A DNA stretch of 64,000 bases from Ignavibacteriota bacterium (GTDB lineage Bacteria > Bacteroidota > Ignavibacteria > Ignavibacteriales > Melioribacteraceae). The DNA lies in NCBI GenBank assembly GCA_016716225.1, contig JADJWT010000001.1:3668501-3732500 (forward strand). Direction: 5' to 3'. The position numbers and the translations under genes were made by a program. Under the pieces are notes generated by a model, which searched no databases, was not told where the DNA came from, and saw only the letters and a list, made by a program, of their open reading frames with translations. Shown here piece by piece: positions 34,883 to 42,748 of this stretch; position 1 is the first letter of the stretch, and each line of letters starts with the position of its first letter.

Positions 34883-36214
34883 TCAGTCATCCAACATTTT
34901 AATACAATTCATAAGTGCTCTTGAATTATGATAATTAACTTTCCACTCATATGACTTGGGGAAATATATATTATCTGGTGATATATCTAATCCTTCAGCA
35001 TACCAATCACCATGTTTGTGATCAATTAAATATTTTTCAATATATTCCCATTGTTTCAAAAATAATTCATAATATTTTTTTTTATCAGGAAATAATTTAT
35101 ACATTAATAAAAAAGAATTTAATCCTTCTGCTTGTACCCACCATACTTTTTTCGGATTTATAATTTTAGGTTTATTTTCATTTTTAAAATAATATCCTTC
35201 ATAATAAAATCCACCGTTGTCATTATCCCACCCATATTTTATAGCATGATCAACCATTTTTTTTGCAACTGATAAAGTTTTTGATTTATCCAAATTTTCC
35301 AAAATTTCTTCTGCTTCCAACATTAGATAAGCAGTTTCAACATCATGTCCAAATGATACATGGTCCAAATAGCTATTTGCATTTCTAACATCATCAATTG
35401 AATCTCTAAATGAAATTGGATTCCACTTTTCATCAAAGTATAAATTTAAATATCCAGTTTGAGTAACTAATCTATCTCTAATTAAATAAAGCATTTCTTC
35501 CAATCTTAATTTTAGCAGATCATTTTTCCAAGCTGAATAAAGCTCTGTTAATGCTTCCAATAAATGAATTGAAGAATTTTGATCTTTCCATTTTGGTTTT
35601 ACAAAATATTGCAAGTCTTTCTTTTCTGTAAATAATTTTTGTTGTGAACCATCTTGATTTAATAAATCAAAATATCCTTTGTTAATTGGATCATGAGCAT
35701 ATTTCTCAAGCCAATTAAAAGTTTTGATTGCAAAGTTAAGCGCGGAAGTATCTTTGGAAATTTTATAATATGCCGATAAACAATATATTGCAAAAGCATT
35801 ACTGTATGTGGTTTTGTTATTTCCAATTTGCTGAATTTCATTTCCCTTTTGATCACGGTAAAAATAAAATCCTCCGTACTTTGAATCCCACATTTTATTT
35901 TTCAGAAAATCAAATCCATGTTTTGCAATATTTAAATATTTTTCATCATTAAAAAATTGAGCAGCTTTTGATAAAGTCCACAAATGCCGTGTTTGTGAAA
36001 CCAGCATTTTGTTTTGTTGACCTTCTGCTTTCCACTCAAAATTAAAATCGGTTAAAAATCCTCCGTGCAAAGTATCAATAGTTTTTGGATACCAAGTTTC
36101 GAAAATATTTTTTTTCAAAGATTGAAATAATTCATTTGATAATTTTTCATCTTGAGAAAAAATACTTGGTGAAATAATTATAAATAATGAAAGAATATTA
36201 AATACTTTTTTCAT
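34883..36214 (-). CDS. exported AGE-family 2-epimerase
   Basis: A 443-aa (alpha/alpha)6-barrel epimerase, clearly homologous along its length to the gene at 19666: WYPKTIDTLHGGF, TRHLWTLSKAAQFF, DQNSSIHLLEALTELY, LDHVSFGHDVETAYLMLEA, KKVWWVQAEGLNSF, NYHNSRALMNC. Unlike that protein it begins with a classical signal peptide (MKKVFNILSLFIIISPSIFS, cleavage after FSQ), so it should act in the periplasm. Most characterised AGE epimerases are cytoplasmic. It lies between two GH5 genes (10 and 38 bp gaps), suggesting epimerisation of mannobiose or cellobiose before inner-membrane uptake. Confidence 0.85.
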   Translation of the reverse strand: MKKVFNILSLFIIISPSIFSQDEKLSNELFQSLKKNIFETWYPKTIDTLHGGFLTDFNFEWKAEGQQNKMLVSQTRHLWTLSKAAQFFNDEKYLNIAKHGFDFLKNKMWDSKYGGFYFYRDQKGNEIQQIGNNKTTYSNAFAIYCLSAYYKISKDTSALNFAIKTFNWLEKYAHDPINKGYFDLLNQDGSQQKLFTEKKDLQYFVKPKWKDQNSSIHLLEALTELYSAWKNDLLKLRLEEMLYLIRDRLVTQTGYLNLYFDEKWNPISFRDSIDDVRNANSYLDHVSFGHDVETAYLMLEAEEILENLDKSKTLSVAKKMVDHAIKYGWDNDNGGFYYEGYYFKNENKPKIINPKKVWWVQAEGLNSFLLMYKLFPDKKKYYELFLKQWEYIEKYLIDHKHGDWYAEGLDISPDNIYFPKSYEWKVNYHNSRALMNCIKMLDD

Positions 36215-36224
36215 TACGCAATTT

Positions 36225-37238
36225 CTATTTATTTAACTCAATCATTTTTTGTTTGAAAAATTTGCCTTGCATTGTTGGTTCAAAATTCCAGCTTTCAATT
36301 AACTGCGGTGACCAAAAAGGATCAAAAACCCAAGCAACCCAAGAGATTCCTTTTTTATTAAAATAGTTTACTATTGTTTCACCATATTCTTCATCTTCAA
36401 CAATTACCGGAATGTGTGCACCAGGACCATTAGCTTTCATAAAACCAAGTTCTGTTGCAATTATTGGATAATGATCGGCGATAAATCCCCAATCTTGTTC
36501 CCATTTATCTTCCCAAGGTTTTTCTCTTTTCTGAGGATACGGATGAGTAACATAAGCAACATTTGGATATGCGATCGGTTCATACTTTACATCGGTTAAT
36601 TCATAAGCCCAATTAAATCCGGCAACTAATGGAATTTTATTTGCATCATGCGCATAAATTATTCCAATAATTTCTTCCATCAATTCTTTATGCTGCTGCC
36701 AAGAAATTTTACCCAATGTTCCATTGTAAGTTGTAGGCTCGTTAAATAATTCGTAAAAAGCAACAGTCGGGTTTCCTTTATATTTTGCGGCAATAGTTTT
36801 CCAAAACCGAAAAGTTTCAGTTTTTGTTGTATTATACATTGAATGTTGAAAAAGTTCGGTTCTCAAATTTCCAATTGAGTGCCAATCTATAATTACATAA
36901 ATTCCTAATTCAGATGCCCATTTAATTCCATCATCTAAAAGTTTTAGATAATTTTCTTCACCTCTTTCCCTCCATGCAATTGGGTGAACCGGTAATCTGA
37001 CTAAATTCACATTCCAATTTTTTAATTCTTCAAATAAATTTTTATTCCACATATTTTCATTTTGTAATTTATCGGGATCAGAAGTTGAAACACCACGAAA
37101 TATAATTGTATTTCCTTGTTCATTAATAAAGTTTTTACCTTCTACTTTAATTTGAGATATTTGTTTTTCCATTTGTGCGCTTATGTTTGAGTGAAATAAT
37201 AAAATTGTAATTAGGATTAAAACTATTTTTGTTTTCAT
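36225..37238 (-). CDS. GH5-family endoglucanase/mannanase, secreted
   Basis: A 337-aa glycoside hydrolase with a signal peptide (1-21, ending ISAQ). Residues ~30-330 are a GH5 barrel: NLVRLPVHPIAW, YVIIDWHSIG, FYELFNEPTT with acid/base Glu167, THPYPQ, IATELGF with nucleophile Glu263, and WVAWVFDPFWSP. Signature residues resemble GH5 cellulases. With its neighbours it probably cuts glucomannan or beta-glucan. It lies 20 bp after the large GH5-like gene and 10 bp before the exported epimerase. Confidence 0.87.
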   Translation of the reverse strand: MKTKIVLILITILLFHSNISAQMEKQISQIKVEGKNFINEQGNTIIFRGVSTSDPDKLQNENMWNKNLFEELKNWNVNLVRLPVHPIAWRERGEENYLKLLDDGIKWASELGIYVIIDWHSIGNLRTELFQHSMYNTTKTETFRFWKTIAAKYKGNPTVAFYELFNEPTTYNGTLGKISWQQHKELMEEIIGIIYAHDANKIPLVAGFNWAYELTDVKYEPIAYPNVAYVTHPYPQKREKPWEDKWEQDWGFIADHYPIIATELGFMKANGPGAHIPVIVEDEEYGETIVNYFNKKGISWVAWVFDPFWSPQLIESWNFEPTMQGKFFKQKMIELNK

Positions 37239-37258
37239 ATAATTTCCATTATGAATTT

Positions 37259-39415
37259 TTATTTTAGTAAAATCATTTTTCTTGTTTTAATAAAACTTCC
37301 AACTTTGAAAGTATAAAAATAAATTCCACTTGAAAGATTTGATCCATCAAAAGTTATTTCATAGTTTCCTGGTTTTTGCTTTTCATTTATTAAAGTTGTT
37401 ACTTCTCTTCCCAGAACATCATAAACAATAATTAGTGGAGACGGAATACGTCCCGTCTCTACAATTGATACTGAATAATTTATTTTTGTAGTTGGATTAA
37501 ATGGATTAGGATAATTTTGTGAAAGATAAAATTTATTTTTAAGTTCAGTTTCATCTTCAATATTTGTAACAATTTCTGCTGGAACTGCAATATAATCTAA
37601 ATCCATCCATCCCCAAGATGGTTCAATCTCAATTGTATTCTCACCAGAAATTAAATCTACATTAAGAGATTTTTCAAGCCATTTATTTACAACTCCATCA
37701 AACATAAGTTCTGTTATTCTATTTCCGTTTACATTTATAAACTGACCTTTTGGTGTATCAAATGAAAGTCTGTAACCAAATTTTATTTCATAATTTCCAT
37801 TTGTACTTACATTTTTAATTTGCCAAATAATTTTACTTGTGGTTTGGCGCATTTCAGAATATGCTCCACCGCTTGCTGTTGCATCGCTTTTTATAGTTAA
37901 TCCGGAAGTTGGAATTGTGAAAACTTCTGCTTCTAACCTTGTGAATGGTGGATTACCGAAAATTATTCTAACAATATTTGATTTTCTTTTATGTCCGCTA
38001 TTATCTGTTGCAAGTACATGAATTTTATAATTTCCAAATTCAGATGGTATCCATGTATATAAAAAAGGTGTTTCTGTTAATTCAGTAATTTTAATTGTAT
38101 CATTTACAAAAATTTCTACAAGTTGAATATCACCATCTTCATCTGTTGCTTCAATATTAATTTGAACATTTGATGTATCTGAAAAAATTGAATTATCTTC
38201 AGGAGAAATTATTGTAACTTTTGGCCAATCACCGCCAATTCCTAAAACATCAACATCAGATTTATAATCATTCCACAAAGATTTTAATCCCAAAAGAATA
38301 TCATTAGTATGAGTAACCGCATTATCAGTCCACGACCAAGCTAATGCACCAGCATATCCAGATTGAAATAAAACTTTATAAAGATCGGTTTTAAGAATTC
38401 CTAGAGTATTTTTCATATGAAATTCTGCAACAACAAGTGGTTTATCTAATTGCCAAAAATTATTTGTATTATGAAAAGGTGAAAGTTTCGTTCCAGCCCA
38501 ATCATAATAGTGTACAGAATAAAAATCTAAAAAACCTTGTTCATCACCACCAGCAGATATTAATCTTTCATCTGAATAATAATTGTAATTTGCTTTTTGC
38601 GAAATCTGTTGAAAGTAATTGAGAACTGCATCGGTAGACAAATTAAACCTATATTTTAAATTTATTTGTTCAGTAATTTCAGATATTTCTGCACCAGAAA
38701 ATTTTTGTATACTAATGGTTGGAACATCTGTCATAGCTTGAATACTCCAGCATCCATTTGTAACTTTTGCAAGTGTGTCAGTTCTATGAATTGCACCGGC
38801 AGTCAAATTTATAAATCTTTGAATATCACTCATTGGAACATGTTCAATATCCGACCATCCGAATTCATTACTCATTCCTTCGGGTTCATTAAAAATTTCC
38901 CAAGAAATTATTGCCGGATGTTTTTTTAAAGAATCTACCATGGGAACTAGGGCATTTTTTATATATGAATTTGTAAAAGAAGTGTCTGTAAGAAGCAGCA
39001 AATTTCTATTTAAATTTTCAGAATTTAAATTTGAACGTAGCATATCAAAAGACCATAAACATAAAATAATTCCAACTTCTCTCTCCCAAGCCAAATCTAA
39101 AACTTTTCTAATATCTTGAATTGTATAAATTCCGGGAGAAATAACTTTATTGGAATTATCAAATTCTGGTGAAACAGTTCCGTTAGTATGCAGCCACCAT
39201 CTTAAAGAATTTCCACCATTTTCATGAATTTGTAACAGAATTTCTTCAAATTCTTCAAAGTTTGAATTCCCCTTTCCAATATCATTTGCAAAACTTACCC
39301 AAGCCAAATTTGTTCCGCTTAAGAATAAATCTTGATCATTATATTCAATTCTATTTTGACTAAATATTGGAAGTGAAAAAATTAAAATAAGTAGAAAAAA
39401 TATTTTTGTTTTCAT
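37259..39415 (-). CDS. multidomain secreted GH5-like beta-mannanase with CBM and T9SS domain
   Basis: A 718-aa exported enzyme: signal peptide 1-19; clan GH-A catalytic barrel ~22-395 with acid/base Glu177 in SWEIFNEPEG and nucleophile Glu331 in VVAEFHMKN; Ig-like domain ~400-485 (VTIISPEDNSIFSD); carbohydrate-binding module ~488-622 of the CBM6/35 type (LEAEVF, WGWMDLDYIAVP); T9SS sorting domain ~633-718. The barrel resembles mannan endo-1,4-beta-mannosidases, but the family number is uncertain. First gene of the operon 39415-33744, with its own sigma-54-like promoter. A palindromic repeat lies in frame within the sorting domain. Confidence 0.85.
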   Translation of the reverse strand: MKTKIFFLLILIFSLPIFSQNRIEYNDQDLFLSGTNLAWVSFANDIGKGNSNFEEFEEILLQIHENGGNSLRWWLHTNGTVSPEFDNSNKVISPGIYTIQDIRKVLDLAWEREVGIILCLWSFDMLRSNLNSENLNRNLLLLTDTSFTNSYIKNALVPMVDSLKKHPAIISWEIFNEPEGMSNEFGWSDIEHVPMSDIQRFINLTAGAIHRTDTLAKVTNGCWSIQAMTDVPTISIQKFSGAEISEITEQINLKYRFNLSTDAVLNYFQQISQKANYNYYSDERLISAGGDEQGFLDFYSVHYYDWAGTKLSPFHNTNNFWQLDKPLVVAEFHMKNTLGILKTDLYKVLFQSGYAGALAWSWTDNAVTHTNDILLGLKSLWNDYKSDVDVLGIGGDWPKVTIISPEDNSIFSDTSNVQINIEATDEDGDIQLVEIFVNDTIKITELTETPFLYTWIPSEFGNYKIHVLATDNSGHKRKSNIVRIIFGNPPFTRLEAEVFTIPTSGLTIKSDATASGGAYSEMRQTTSKIIWQIKNVSTNGNYEIKFGYRLSFDTPKGQFINVNGNRITELMFDGVVNKWLEKSLNVDLISGENTIEIEPSWGWMDLDYIAVPAEIVTNIEDETELKNKFYLSQNYPNPFNPTTKINYSVSIVETGRIPSPLIIVYDVLGREVTTLINEKQKPGNYEITFDGSNLSSGIYFYTFKVGSFIKTRKMILLK
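37436..37457. repeat. in-frame palindromic repeat inside a T9SS domain coding region
   Basis: A 22-bp near-perfect palindrome with arms GAGACGG and CCGTCTC, flanked by GTA-type ends. It is much more G+C-rich than its surroundings. It encodes part of VETGRIPSP, an insertion relative to the other sorting domains in this window (for example SLKKEGFTTLKVYD). This looks like a small mobile palindrome tolerated in frame. Confidence 0.6.
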
Positions 39416-39445
39416 GATTTTATTTGGATTGTTTTAGAAATTAAT

Positions 39446-39462
39446 ATTCTAATACTATGCCA
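39446..39462 (-). promoter_or_regulatory. sigma-54-like promoter of the GH5/epimerase operon
   Basis: The minus strand reads TGGCATAGTATTAGAAT: -24 half identical to two other copies, GG-N10-GA spacing. Predicted start near 39436, leader about 21 nt. Confidence 0.55.
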
Positions 39463-39582
39463 TAATAATATTAGTTAATTTATTCAAAAAATTGGGAAAT
39501 AAAATTAAAATTGAGTTACAAACTCTTTTGAGGAAAGAATTGAAGAAATTGTTATATCATAGTAATAATAATTTATAAAATT

Positions 39583-39597
39583 GATAAAACTTTATTT
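39583..39597. promoter_or_regulatory. upstream palindrome (activator site), GH5/epimerase operon
   Basis: TTATAA-AAT-TGATAA, one mismatch from TTATCA-N3-TGATAA, centred about 154 nt upstream of the predicted start. Confidence 0.45.
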
Positions 39598-39659
39598 ATT
39601 AGTTTTAAAAAAAATTACTGTATTAGTTTTAACAAAAGATTATTCAAGAATTATGCAAA

Positions 39660-40589
39660 TCAAAACTTATTTTTGTTTGGAATATTTGTTTTATATACGG
39701 AATACAATAAACTAATAATTAAAATTCCAATTATTGTAAGAAGAGAATACTGAATTGGGATTTTTATATAATCAATTATCACCATTTTTATTCCAACAAA
39801 TATTAAAATAATTGCCAGTCCAACCGATAAATACTTAAATCTTTCAATAATTTTTGCTAATGCAAAGTAAAGCGAACGAAGTCCAAGAATAGCAAAAACG
39901 TTACTTGTATAAACAATAAAATGATCTTGAGTTACTGCCAAAATAGCCGGAATACTATCCACTGCGAAAATTAAATCAGTTAATTCAATAAAAATTAAAG
40001 TAATAAAAAGTGGTGTTGCAGTTTTTTTATTTTTTTCAGTTATAAAAAATTTTTCACCGTGTAGATTACTGGTTGTTGGAATAAATTTCTTAAAAAGATT
40101 TATAATAGGATTTTTATCAGGATCAATTTTTTTATGTTTTTGAACAAGCATTTTAATTCCGGTATAAATTAAAATTGCTCCAAAAATGTAAATTGTCCAA
40201 TGAAATTTCTCAAGTAATGCAACGCCAGCAAAAATGAAAATTACACGCATTATGAGAGCTCCAATAATTCCCCAAAACAAAACCTTGTGCTGATATTTTG
40301 ATGGAATTTGGAAAAATGAAAATATTAGGACAAATACAAAAATGTTGTCAACACTAAGTGCTTTTTCGATAATGTAGCCCGTAAAAAACTCAAGAGCTTT
40401 AGTTTCACCAAATAAATTATAAATTAAAATGTTAAATAACATCGCCAATAAGATCCAAACGCCGGTCCATATAAGCGCTTCTTTTGTATTAACCTCATGT
40501 GTATTTTTATGAAAAACTCCAAGATCAAGAGCTAACATTAAAAGAACAAATAAATTAAAAACAATCCAAAACCAGATATTTATTTCCAT
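39660..40589 (-). CDS. TerC/Alx-family integral membrane protein
   Basis: A multi-pass inner-membrane protein of about 309 residues. Family marks: WFWIVFNLFVLLMLALDLGVF, EVNTKEALIWTGVW, IIEKALSVDNIFVFVLIFSFF, FIELTDLIFAVDSIPAILAVT with the acidic intramembrane residues, and FAILGLRSLYFALA. The family includes metal (Mn2+) exporters and tellurium-resistance proteins. The start is set at ATG 40589 (MEINIWFW), where homologues begin, rather than the TTG 33 nt upstream. I looked for a manganese (yybP-ykoY) riboswitch upstream and saw none. Confidence 0.88.
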   Translation of the reverse strand: MEINIWFWIVFNLFVLLMLALDLGVFHKNTHEVNTKEALIWTGVWILLAMLFNILIYNLFGETKALEFFTGYIIEKALSVDNIFVFVLIFSFFQIPSKYQHKVLFWGIIGALIMRVIFIFAGVALLEKFHWTIYIFGAILIYTGIKMLVQKHKKIDPDKNPIINLFKKFIPTTSNLHGEKFFITEKNKKTATPLFITLIFIELTDLIFAVDSIPAILAVTQDHFIVYTSNVFAILGLRSLYFALAKIIERFKYLSVGLAIILIFVGIKMVIIDYIKIPIQYSLLTIIGILIISLLYSVYKTNIPNKNKF

Positions 40590-40810
40590 AAAAATTCTTT
40601 CATTTTTTGTGAATCTATACAATTAAACAAAAAATTAGTTTCAAAAAATTCGATTTTTATTAAAATTTTACTTCGAAAGTCAAAGATTAGATAACATCAA
40701 TAAAAAATTTTCGGTTGAAATTTTTATAAACTTTAAACTTGATTTCTATGTAAAGTGATTAAAATTGTTTGATTTAGAAATATTGGAGATAAATATGAAA
40801 GAAATATTTG

Positions 40811-40884
<74 letters not shown>

Positions 40885-40942
40885 AAATTTTGTTTTCAAA
40901 TATACAAAATTATTTTTTACATTTTAAATTGCATATATCAAT

Positions 40943-41347
40943 TTACTTTGGTGTTTTTTCCAATATTTTCCAATATTCATCTGAGTAATTATAAAAAATT
41001 TCATCACCTTGTTTAATATTTTTAATTGCAACAATTCGTGCGGTTTTCCATCTTGTTGAAACTACCAATTCCGCATTTGGTTTATTAGAATGATTAATAT
41101 AACTTACAAAATTTGATCCTTTTCCTTCACCATAAATAAAATAATTTTTTGTAATCTGTAAAATAAATAGTGAAGAAATATATGGTTCTCTGCTTAGTTG
41201 TTTTGCATTAAGAATTTTACCGGTGTAAAATCCTATATGCTCACCTTTCTTGATATTTCTTTTGGTAAAAACTCCTAATCCAGCTCCGGAAATTTTTGAA
41301 GCTTTTATTTCAAAATTTTCCTCCCAATTTTTTTCATAATATTTCAT
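40943..41347 (-). CDS. SET-domain protein (putative lysine methyltransferase)
   Basis: A 134-aa protein that is essentially one SET domain. Marks in order: IKASKISGAGLGVFTKRNIKKGE, EHIGFYTGK, the SAM/pseudoknot motif FVSYINHSNKPNAEL, and a C-terminal GDEIFYNYSDEYW. No targeting signal, so it is cytoplasmic. It should transfer methyl groups from S-adenosylmethionine to a lysine of an unknown protein. Small stand-alone SET proteins are scattered in bacteria. It lies between two divergently oriented tRNA-Arg genes. Confidence 0.85.
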   Translation of the reverse strand: MKYYEKNWEENFEIKASKISGAGLGVFTKRNIKKGEHIGFYTGKILNAKQLSREPYISSLFILQITKNYFIYGEGKGSNFVSYINHSNKPNAELVVSTRWKTARIVAIKNIKQGDEIFYNYSDEYWKILEKTPK

Positions 41348-41493
41348 TTTAACCCACTAAATAAAGTCGGTAAATTTAAGAATTTTTTATGAATCTTTAT
41401 CTACAAAACTTTTTATTATTATTTCAAATTCTATTAAATATCGGACTTTCTTATTCCTTGGTAAAATAATATATTTGCGTATAAATATTTTAT

Positions 41494-41567
41494 GCGTCCG
41501 TAGCTCAACTGGATAGAGCATCTGACTTCGGATCAGAGGGTTGAGGGTTCAAATCCTTCCGGGCGTA
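41494..41567 (+). tRNA. tRNA-Arg (anticodon TCG)
   Basis: A 74-nt cloverleaf. Acceptor GCGTCCG pairs with CGGGCGT (with G1.U72 and U4.G69 wobbles), D arm AGCTC-AACTGGATA-GAGC, anticodon stem TCTGA/TCAGA around CTTCGGA (anticodon TCG), and a T arm with GGTTCAAATCC. CCA is not encoded. It ends 23 bp before tadA on the same strand. Confidence 0.95.
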
Positions 41568-41590
41568 CAACTCAAACTATTATAAATGTT

Positions 41591-42058
41591 TTGCTTTTCT
41601 CCGAAAACGTATATCGATTTATGTTTGCTGCTTTACAAGAAGCTGAAATTGCCTTCGAAAAAGATGAAGTTCCCATTGGCGCTGTTGTTGTTTTTGAAAA
41701 TAAAATTATTGGTCGCGGACATAATCAAGTACAAATGCTAAACGATACAACTGCACACGCAGAAATGATTGCAATAACTGCCGCCTCAAATTATCTGAAA
41801 GAAAAATATTTAAATAATTGTGATATTTATATAACGGTAGAACCATGCATGATGTGTTCCGGTGCTATTCTTTTATCAAAAATTAGAAATGTTTATTTTG
41901 GTGCTTTTGAAAGCAAACTCGGAGCTGCCGGTTCAATCTATAATCTCTTATCAAATAACAAATATAATAGTGATGTTAAAGTCTTTTCCGGAATTTATGC
42001 TGAAGAAAGTAAAAATTTGCTGCAATCATTTTTTATAAAAAAGAGAAACGTTAATTAA
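41591..42058 (+). CDS. tadA: tRNA-specific adenosine deaminase TadA
   Basis: A 155-aa zinc deaminase that converts A34 of tRNA-Arg(ACG) to inosine. Zinc ligands and catalytic Glu lie in TTAHAEMIAI and VEPCMMCSGAIL; the entry motif is EVPIGAVVV. Family members have about 20 residues before that motif, which requires the TTG start at 41591. The first in-frame ATG (41621) would leave a short N-terminal helix, so TTG is preferred but not certain. It lies just downstream of tRNA-Arg(TCG), possibly on the same transcript. Confidence 0.92.
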   Translation: MLFSENVYRFMFAALQEAEIAFEKDEVPIGAVVVFENKIIGRGHNQVQMLNDTTAHAEMIAITAASNYLKEKYLNNCDIYITVEPCMMCSGAILLSKIRNVYFGAFESKLGAAGSIYNLLSNNKYNSDVKVFSGIYAEESKNLLQSFFIKKRNVN

Positions 42059-42103
42059 GAAACTTTTATATAAATAATTTATGTATTACGGAGATAAATA
42101 AAA

Positions 42104-42748
42104 ATGAAAATGCTGATTTTTTTCGGAGCACCGGGAGTTGGAAAAGGAACTCAAGCTAAAATTATTTCTTCAAAATTAAGTATTCCGCACATCTCAACCG
42201 GAGATATTTTACGAGAAGCAATTTGCAAAGAAAACAAATTAGGTTTGGAAGCAAAAAAATTTACTGATAAAGGTGAACTTGTTCCGGATGAAATTATGGT
42301 TGAATTAGTTGAAAATGTGCTGAAAGAAGATAGATGCAAAAATGGATTTATTTTAGATGGATTTCCGAGAACATTACATCAAGCAGAAATTTTGCATCCA
42401 ATAATTGAAAAAATTACATCAGAAAAAATTCAAATAATTAGTCTTGAGGCTGATGATGAAATTATTATAGATAGACTTACACAAAGACGAACATGCACAG
42501 AATGTAAGGGAATTGTTAATCTTAATTTATTAGAAGATGATTTAACTTGTCCATTTTGCGGAAGTAAAAATAGTTTTGTTAAACGGAAAGATGATGAAGC
42601 AGAAGTTATTAAGAATCGGCTTCAAATTTTTCATAGTGCAACAAAACCGGTTTTAGATTTTTTTGAAAAATTAGATATTGTAATTAAAGTTGATGGAACA
42701 AAATCTGTTGAAGAAATCTCTACTAAAATTTTTGAAGCAATAAATTAA
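42104..42748 (+). CDS. adk: adenylate kinase
   Basis: A 214-aa enzyme interconverting ATP+AMP and 2 ADP. P-loop GAPGVGKGTQ (residues 8-17), ISTGDILR, the AMP-site DGFPRT, and a long LID with a structural zinc site (CTEC ... CPFCG, four Cys). A GGAG ribosome-binding site precedes the ATG. It follows tadA by 46 bp, and its last codon overlaps the convergent ABC ATPase gene by 4 bp. Confidence 0.96.
   Translation: MKMLIFFGAPGVGKGTQAKIISSKLSIPHISTGDILREAICKENKLGLEAKKFTDKGELVPDEIMVELVENVLKEDRCKNGFILDGFPRTLHQAEILHPIIEKITSEKIQIISLEADDEIIIDRLTQRRTCTECKGIVNLNLLEDDLTCPFCGSKNSFVKRKDDEAEVIKNRLQIFHSATKPVLDFFEKLDIVIKVDGTKSVEEISTKIFEAIN

Noticed and set aside
40590..40800. Manganese riboswitch (yybP-ykoY) in front of the TerC-family gene
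   Set aside because: The conserved G-rich loops of that riboswitch are not visible in this AT-rich stretch.
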